Below, in pieces: positions 6,507 through 10,690 of a DNA stretch of 10,690 bases. The DNA is from an uncultured Lachnospiraceae bacterium (lineage in GTDB: Bacteria; Bacillota; Clostridia; Lachnospirales; Lachnospiraceae): NCBI GenBank assembly GCA_910586005.1, contig CAJUHG010000070.1, positions 1 to 10,690 of the forward strand. Direction: 5' to 3'. How positions within the stretch are numbered: the stretch's first letter is position 1; each line of letters opens with the position of its first letter. The notes beneath the pieces were generated by a model. That model saw nothing but the letters and a program-made list of their open reading frames with translations, was not told where the DNA came from and made no database searches. The position numbers and the translations under genes were made by a program.

Positions 6507-8630
6507 ATGGGAGATGTTTTCTTGAAACTATTAAACATAAGTATTACTGCTGGGTGGTTAATATTGGCAGTATTGTGCATCAGATTAATATTTAGAAAAA
6601 TTCCCAAATGGATAACCTGTTTATTGTGGGGAATGGCAGCAATCAGGCTAATTTGTCCATTTTTTATTGAAAGCCAGTTCAGCATACTGCCAAGTACAGA
6701 ACTTATAAAAAACAGTGCAGTTGTGGAGGGAGAAATACAAAATTATATACCATCTATAGACAGTCATCTGACTATTGTGGAAAATACTATAAATCCTATG
6801 TTGAAAGAGAACTTTGCGTATAACGAATCAGAAAGTGCGGCACCATTGCAAATAGTTACGTATGTTGCTGGTATGGCATGGGTCTGTGGTATGATTCTAT
6901 TGATAATTTGTATAATAGGCAGCATGATAAGGCTGCATAAACTTGTAAGAGAAGCAGTACGTGTTAAGGATAATATTTATATTTGTGATGCTGTAAAATC
7001 TCCATTTATTTTGGGAATTGTCAGACCACGTATTTATCTTTCTTCTGCCTTAAGTGAGAAAGAAATAAATTATATTATTGCACATGAATCTGCACATCTT
7101 AAAAGAAAAGACCATTGGTGGAAGTTTTTGGGATATTTATTGTTGTGTATCTATTGGTTCAATCCTCTTTGTTGGGTAGCGTATGCTATGTTCTGTAAAG
7201 ATATTGAATTGGCATGTGATGAAAAAGTAGCCAAAGATATGACACTCCATGAGAAAAAAGAGTATTCTAAAGTATTATTATCTTGCACAAGACAAAGAAG
7301 CCTGATTATGGTATGTCCGCTGACTTTTGGGGAAGTGGGTATAAAAGAAAGAGTGAAATTTGTATTGAATTACAAAAAACCAGCGTTGTGGATTATGATA
7401 GCAACAGCAGTAGTATTTGTAATATTGGCGATATGTTTTTTGACAAATCCTACAAAAGAGTATCAGATAAGAATTACAATCCCTGCGAAAAGTACAGGAA
7501 CTTTTTCTTATTCAGATGAAGAAATTAGTCCGAAGGGCAATACACTTACATTTTACGCCGGCAAAGGACTTGGAGATACAGAAATTAGATTGCTGCCGAT
7601 AGAGGTCAAAGAAGAAAATACTTATGACAAATCTACATATATTACACAGGGGATGTCTGTGGAGATGGACGCAGAAAAGGGCGGATGGTTTAAAATAGGC
7701 GTAAATATACAAAATCCAACAGATAAAAGTAAAGATGTATATATATCTGTAGAAAATGTAGAAGTGAGAATTGCTTCTTTAGAAGAAAATAATGAGAGTG
7801 ACCTATTGTCAGAGCAGTTGCCTGATAATAAAATTACTGTACAAAAAGGAAGCCTTAAAAAAAACGTTTCGTCACAAGCAGAAGAGATGCCAATAGAAAA
7901 AGATTCTATACAAGATATCATGCTTTATGAACAGCCAGAAGCCAATAAAGTATGTATAGAAGTGCGGCCTTCTATGCTAAGAGAATCTATCGCTTATTAC
8001 TATATTCCTACAGATGAAGATCAAAAATGGCTGTTAGAGCAAATAAAAGCATTAGATTTGGAAGGAAAACCATCGGACTGGGATAGGCCTTGGAAAGAAC
8101 ATAAAGAAACTGGCTGGGAAATAATTTATAATGATGTAAGACTTATGGGATTTGAAGATGGGTATTTATACTATACTTATTATGATGATAAAGAAGGGAT
8201 GATAGAATGTTTTATAGAAGTACCTAAGTTATGTGACTATATACAGATTATGTTGATAGAAGACATCGGTTATCAAACTTATGATGCTTCTGATATAAAA
8301 GATATTGTATCTGCAAAGTTAGATGTTAATTCGATTTCTACAGGCTGGCAATTTTATAGTCAGACCATAACAGATAAAGAAACACTACAAAAGTTTGAAG
8401 AGTGGTTTCAGAATGCAAAATATATTTTTGGCGGAGCAGATTGTGGAAACGAATGTGCCTGTTTGGAATTGACATTGGCAAATGGGAATATAGTGAAATT
8501 ATCTATGGCTACTGACAGTTGTTCTAATTTCAGTATAGATGGCGTTGCTTATGATTATCGTCCAATGCTAGATTGGGATAATAGCGAGTTTTTCAAATGT
8601 TTCAATGAAATACCATGGGAATGGGAATAA
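6507..8630 (+). CDS. BlaR1/MecR1-like M56-family membrane metallopeptidase with non-penicillin-binding sensor domain
   Basis: From ATG 6507 the product has 707 residues and begins MGDVFLKLLNISI, like other M56 proteins; in-frame starts at 6498 (GTG) and 6501 (ATG) are possible but badly spaced from the ribosome binding site. Membrane segments are seen at about 8-29, 36-56, 117-141, 207-229 and 293-313. The cytoplasmic zinc peptidase has HESAH (193-197) and a downstream Glu in ELACDE (Glu234), matching HExxH...E. Residues 315-707 lie outside the membrane. They show no class D beta-lactamase/penicillin-binding layout but two modules: a beta-rich part (about 318-425) with GLGDTEIRLLPIEVKEEN, and a second part (about 470-707) with a Cys-containing GGADCGNECACLELTLANG stretch and an LDWDNSEFF...EIPWE ending. 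Signal binding there should activate the peptidase against the partner repressor. Translation is probably coupled to the repressor gene. Confidence 0.9.
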   Translation: MGDVFLKLLNISITAGWLILAVLCIRLIFRKIPKWITCLLWGMAAIRLICPFFIESQFSILPSTELIKNSAVVEGEIQNYIPSIDSHLTIVENTINPMLKENFAYNESESAAPLQIVTYVAGMAWVCGMILLIICIIGSMIRLHKLVREAVRVKDNIYICDAVKSPFILGIVRPRIYLSSALSEKEINYIIAHESAHLKRKDHWWKFLGYLLLCIYWFNPLCWVAYAMFCKDIELACDEKVAKDMTLHEKKEYSKVLLSCTRQRSLIMVCPLTFGEVGIKERVKFVLNYKKPALWIMIATAVVFVILAICFLTNPTKEYQIRITIPAKSTGTFSYSDEEISPKGNTLTFYAGKGLGDTEIRLLPIEVKEENTYDKSTYITQGMSVEMDAEKGGWFKIGVNIQNPTDKSKDVYISVENVEVRIASLEENNESDLLSEQLPDNKITVQKGSLKKNVSSQAEEMPIEKDSIQDIMLYEQPEANKVCIEVRPSMLRESIAYYYIPTDEDQKWLLEQIKALDLEGKPSDWDRPWKEHKETGWEIIYNDVRLMGFEDGYLYYTYYDDKEGMIECFIEVPKLCDYIQIMLIEDIGYQTYDASDIKDIVSAKLDVNSISTGWQFYSQTITDKETLQKFEEWFQNAKYIFGGADCGNECACLELTLANGNIVKLSMATDSCSNFSIDGVAYDYRPMLDWDNSEFFKCFNEIPWEWE

Positions 8631-8778
8631 AAAAATGTTTGATTATAGAGAATGAGTGAGAAATTATTTGATTTGTAAGTGTTGAAGAACCGTTATCATT
8701 ATAGAAAATGCGTTCTCACATAAAGAGACAACTTCAATGTTGTGAACGATTTTTCTGTAATAAAAGAATGGAAGTATC
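8631..8778 (+). other. Intergenic tail of the M56 operon with weak terminator-like hairpin and direct repeat
   Basis: GTTC (8712-8715) and ACAT (8718-8721) can pair with ATGT (8737-8740) and GAAC (8744-8747) around an internal loop, with five T residues at 8750-8754. This is a weak candidate terminator. ATTATAGAGAATG (8642-8654) and ATTATAGAAAATG (8698-8710) form a 12/13 direct repeat 56 bp apart. No coding sequence is seen. Confidence 0.3.
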
Positions 8779-8807
8779 TTGAAATCCTGAAATGTGTGTG
8801 TTATAAT
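8779..8807 (+). promoter_or_regulatory. Sigma-A-type promoter of the FliD_C-like gene
   Basis: TTGAAA (8779-8784) and a perfect TATAAT (8802-8807) are separated by exactly 17 bp, with a TG one base before the -10 (extended -10). The transcript would begin near 8813-8815 with a leader of about 85 nt. It does not resemble a flagellar sigma-28 promoter (no GCCGATAA-type -10), which matters because the product resembles a flagellar protein. Confidence 0.78.
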
Positions 8808-8840
8808 AAATATAACTAAAAGAATTTTGCAATGATATTC

Positions 8841-8875
8841 CTGATATATCAGACATAAAAATAAGAAGTTTATGT
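8841..8875. promoter_or_regulatory. Palindrome and AT-rich hairpin in the leader of the FliD_C-like gene
   Basis: CTGATATATCAG (8841-8852) is a perfect 12-bp palindrome, followed at once by ACATAAA (8853-8859) and its reverse complement TTTATGT (8869-8875). Both lie between the predicted transcript start and the ribosome binding site. They may be a regulator site or an mRNA structure; no regulator is recognised. Confidence 0.4.
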
Positions 8876-8898
8876 TTTATTTAAAGGAGTGGTGATAT

Positions 8899-10104
8899 AT
8901 GAATCAGGGTTATTCACAGTTATTTCAGAGTATTTCAGGCAGTGGAACGGGAAATCAGAATTTCCTTTCAGATTATGCCAGTATTAAGAGCGGGGGCTAT
9001 GGCAAACTTTTAAGGGCTTATTATGGCACAGGCAGCAGTTCCAGTACAGCGTCTGCCAGCAAGAAGAGCAGTTCCACCAATGTTCTCGACAAAATTTTGG
9101 AAGAGAAGAAGAATCCGAAAATTTCCAAACAGGCTCAGGAGGCAAATACAAATTTGACCAATGGGCTTTCCAATCTGAAGAATTCTGTATCAGCATTACA
9201 GAATGATAAAACTTATACAAGTACGGATAATGGTCAGAGTGCATCAGATAAAGTAGTCTCCGCAATGAAAGATTATGTAGAGGATTATAACAGCGTTGTG
9301 ACTGCAGCAAAAAAATCCACATTGGCAGGCAAAACAGCATATGTAGCAAATATAATGGACAGCACGAAGGCAAATGCGGATAAGCTTGCTGAACTGGGCG
9401 TTACAATTAATGTAAACGGAACTCTTCAGCTTAACGAGAGCAAGCTTAAGGGTGCGGATGTCTCTAAAGTACAGGATCTGTTTTCCACCAAAGATATCAT
9501 GGGTTATGGTTCTAAGATTACATCCCGTCTTAAATTTGCCAGCGCAAATACAGCAAATACTACTAATAAGACAGACAGCAAAGATAAGACAGATACAGAG
9601 GAAAGCGCCACAAATAATGCGACAGGTTCCAGTGCTGCGCTTTTCAAGGCGGATAGTCTCGCGCTTGCCTCTGATAAATTGTATAAAAAGGTAATGGATA
9701 AGGATGGCAATGAGAACTATGATATTGATAATATTTTTGCAGCAGCAAAGAGTTTTGTCAAAAATTATAACAATATGTTCGATACTGCTGAATCCAGTTC
9801 CAATTCCGGCGTATTGTCGAATTTGTCTCAAATCAAAGGGAAGACAGCGCGCAATGCAGATGTACTGAAACAGTTTGGAATCAATGTGGACGCAAAGGGA
9901 AGAATGAAGATTGACGAGGACACATTTAAGAAAGCAGATATGTCCAAGGTACAGAAGTTTTTTAAAGACTATGGTTCTTCCGTTGCCACTAATGCTTCAC
10001 TGGTAGACTTTTATATGACTACCCATGCCAATACAGCCAATAGTTATACATCTGTTGGAGCATATAACCCGCACGAAAGTTTCCGCTATGCAGATTATAT
10101 TTAA
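8899..10104 (+). CDS. Protein with two tandem FliD C-terminal-like modules, function unknown
   Basis: A 401-residue protein; AAGGAG sits 9 nt before the ATG. I recognise no named gene. The N-terminus (1-42) is Gly/Ser/Tyr-rich with DYASIKSGGYGKLLRAYY, then a Ser-rich linker. Residues about 117-218 and 277-380 are two copies of one module at an offset of exactly 160 residues: (V/F)x(D/N)YNS or YNN, then NADxLxxxG(V/I), a short turn, L.LNE or MKIDE, ADxSKVQxxF and YGS. This matches the pattern of the FliD C-terminal region (LGI..dG.L..De.kL....V..LF). A Thr/Asn/Lys-rich linker (214-248) joins them. There is no signal peptide, cysteine or membrane segment, as in proteins exported by the flagellar type III route. 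It is a monocistronic unit with its own promoter and terminator and no flagellar neighbours. Alternatives are a flagellar accessory or cap-like protein, or a filament-like protein used elsewhere. The fold resemblance is inferred from motifs. Confidence 0.75.
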   Translation: MNQGYSQLFQSISGSGTGNQNFLSDYASIKSGGYGKLLRAYYGTGSSSSTASASKKSSSTNVLDKILEEKKNPKISKQAQEANTNLTNGLSNLKNSVSALQNDKTYTSTDNGQSASDKVVSAMKDYVEDYNSVVTAAKKSTLAGKTAYVANIMDSTKANADKLAELGVTINVNGTLQLNESKLKGADVSKVQDLFSTKDIMGYGSKITSRLKFASANTANTTNKTDSKDKTDTEESATNNATGSSAALFKADSLALASDKLYKKVMDKDGNENYDIDNIFAAAKSFVKNYNNMFDTAESSSNSGVLSNLSQIKGKTARNADVLKQFGINVDAKGRMKIDEDTFKKADMSKVQKFFKDYGSSVATNASLVDFYMTTHANTANSYTSVGAYNPHESFRYADYI

Positions 10105-10127
10105 TCTATTTTAAAAAAGATAAGAAT

Positions 10128-10175
10128 AAAGGATGCGAATCATTCAGAGTTTTCTCTGAGGATTCACATCCTTTT
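10128..10175 (+). terminator. Intrinsic terminator of the FliD_C-like gene
   Basis: AAAGGATG (10128-10135), GAATC (10137-10141) and CAGAG (10145-10149) pair with CTCTG (10154-10158), GATTC (10161-10165) and CATCCTTT (10167-10174) over a TTTT loop with small internal mismatches, ending in T residues. The A-rich 5' flank gives a short U-run on the other strand too, so it may also stop transcription coming from larC. Confidence 0.85.
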
Positions 10176-10187
10176 GTTTATGCACAC

Positions 10188-10294
10188 GGGCACCCAAAGG
10201 AAGTAGGTCAGCAAAGCTGACGGGTGTCCGGCGCGGCGAGTAGGGGAAGTAACCTTCCCTACTCGATTTTCGTGGGCTTATAGTGGGATAAGCC
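10188..10294. repeat. GC-rich three-hairpin element in the convergent intergenic space
   Basis: Three adjacent stems occupy about 107 bp. Stem 1: GGGCACCC (10188-10195) with GGGTGTCC (10222-10229), one G-U, enclosing an 11-nt bulge and a perfect GTCAGC-AAA-GCTGAC hairpin (10207-10221). Stem 2: CGAGTAGGG (10237-10245) with CCCTACTCG (10257-10265), extended by AAG/CTT with one bulged G. Stem 3: GGCTTAT (10275-10281) with ATAAGCC (10288-10294) over AGTGGG. CACG (10185-10188) and CGTG (10271-10274) could close stems 1 and 2 into one domain, at the cost of the outermost pair of stem 1. The DNA is far richer in GC than its surroundings and has no reading frame. It could be a dispersed REP/MITE-like repeat, a small structured RNA or a bidirectional end-of-transcript structure. 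Confidence 0.55.
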
Positions 10295-10415
10295 TTGTAT
10301 ATTTTTAGCCATCAACCTTGACTTTTGATGTATTTTTGTATAGTTGCAGATGATAGCTCACCTATACTACAAGCAAAACGAAAGAAGACATACTTTTGCA
10401 AAGGAAAAGCTTTGC
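10295..10415. other. Remaining convergent spacer before larC
   Basis: CATCAA (10310-10315) can pair with TTGATG (10325-10330), followed by TATTTTTG, a weak plus-strand terminator-like hairpin. ATACTTTTGCAAA occurs at 10390-10402 and again at 10454-10466 inside larC. I see no gene and no convincing minus-strand terminator for larC beyond the structures to the left. Confidence 0.3.
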
Positions 10416-10690
10416 TTAATAATCTTTTTTGCAAGCCTGCATAGCTGCTTCATATACTTTTGCAAAAGAAACTTTACATTGTTTTGCAGCAGCAGCGACA
10501 TCTTCATATTCAGGTTTATATTTGCTGATTCCATAACCTGTACTAATTTTTACTGTAATTTCTCCATATGGAGTGCGAACTTTGCGAAATTGTGCATCTA
10601 ATGTTCTGCGGTAGCAGGGTTGGATGCGAACGCCTCTTGTAGTAGTATGATTTAAAATTAATCTGCTGAAACTGGCTTCTTCTTCTAAGT
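10416..10690 (-). CDS. larC: LarC, nickel-pincer cofactor nickel-insertion protein (C-terminal part, partial)
   Basis: The last 91 residues of a minus-strand gene whose start lies beyond the right edge; the stop codon is at 10416-10418. The translation includes RGVRIQPCYR, VRTPYGEITVK, KYKPEYEDVAAAAK and VSFAKVYEAAMQAC, the conserved ending of LarC (formerly DUF111). LarC is a cytosolic CTP-dependent cyclometallase that inserts nickel into pyridinium-3,5-bisthiocarboxylic acid mononucleotide, the last step in making the cofactor of lactate racemase and related enzymes. In some bacteria larC is read through a ribosomal frameshift as LarC1/LarC2; the position where that would occur is outside the window, so it cannot be judged. 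The gene converges on the FliD_C-like gene. Confidence 0.87.
   Translation of the reverse strand, partial: LEEEASFSRLILNHTTTRGVRIQPCYRRTLDAQFRKVRTPYGEITVKISTGYGISKYKPEYEDVAAAAKQCKVSFAKVYEAAMQACKKDY

Noticed and set aside
9244..9831. 195-residue minus-strand reading frame opposite the FliD_C-like gene
   Set aside because: Cys/Ile-rich composition typical of antisense frames, no start signals, and the plus-strand gene has duplicated conserved modules.
8899..10104. Flagellin or complete FliD
   Set aside because: No conserved flagellin N- and C-terminal D0 helices and no FliD N-terminal domain; only the C-terminal-like module is present, twice.
10344..10601. 85-residue plus-strand reading frame at the right end
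   Set aside because: It overlaps the minus-strand larC ending, whose translation matches a known family; the plus frame has no ribosome binding site.

Overview
The window looks like chromosome from a low-GC, strictly Gram-positive anaerobe of the Clostridia, most likely Lachnospiraceae. The evidence is AT-rich DNA, strong AGGAGG-type ribosome binding sites, sigma-A-type promoters, a BspA-like leucine-rich-repeat surface protein whose C-terminal tail is of a type I associate with this family, and an M56/BlaI regulatory pair with a family-typical sensor tail. Family level is as far as the sequence allows; genus is not claimed.

Layout. (1) Positions 1-323 hold no gene but carry a near-consensus promoter (74-102), a perfect 9-bp inverted repeat just past the expected transcript start, and a ~215-nt leader able to form several stems, one of which could mask the nadB ribosome binding site. 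(2) nadB-nadC (324-2475) overlap by 38 nt. They encode L-aspartate oxidase (short form) and quinolinate phosphoribosyltransferase, two of the three steps of de novo nicotinate mononucleotide synthesis; nadA is not in the window. (3) 2559-5915 encodes a secreted 1118-residue protein with an acidic N-terminal segment, 25 BspA-type leucine-rich repeats and a Lachnospiraceae-type C-terminal module. It is followed by a strong intrinsic terminator. (4) 6067-8630 is a BlaI/MecI-family repressor and an M56 (BlaR1-like) membrane metallopeptidase sensor. Two 19-bp operators of the same design lie over the promoter, so the pair is very probably autoregulated; no beta-lactamase gene is present and the sensor half is not a penicillin-binding domain. 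(5) 8899-10104 is a single-gene unit with its own promoter and terminator. It encodes a 401-residue protein with two tandem modules resembling the C-terminal part of the flagellar cap protein FliD, with no signal peptide and no flagellar neighbours. (6) 10105-10415 is a convergent intergenic space with an intrinsic terminator and then a GC-rich stretch of three consecutive hairpins that no gene explains. (7) The 3' end of larC lies on the minus strand at the right edge. LarC is the nickel-insertion enzyme for the nickel-pincer nucleotide cofactor, which is made from nicotinic acid adenine dinucleotide and so draws on the same pathway as nadBC.

The best candidates for something undescribed are the structured nadB leader, the duplicated FliD_C-like protein, the unknown signal and regulon of the BlaI/M56 pair, and the three-hairpin GC-rich element.
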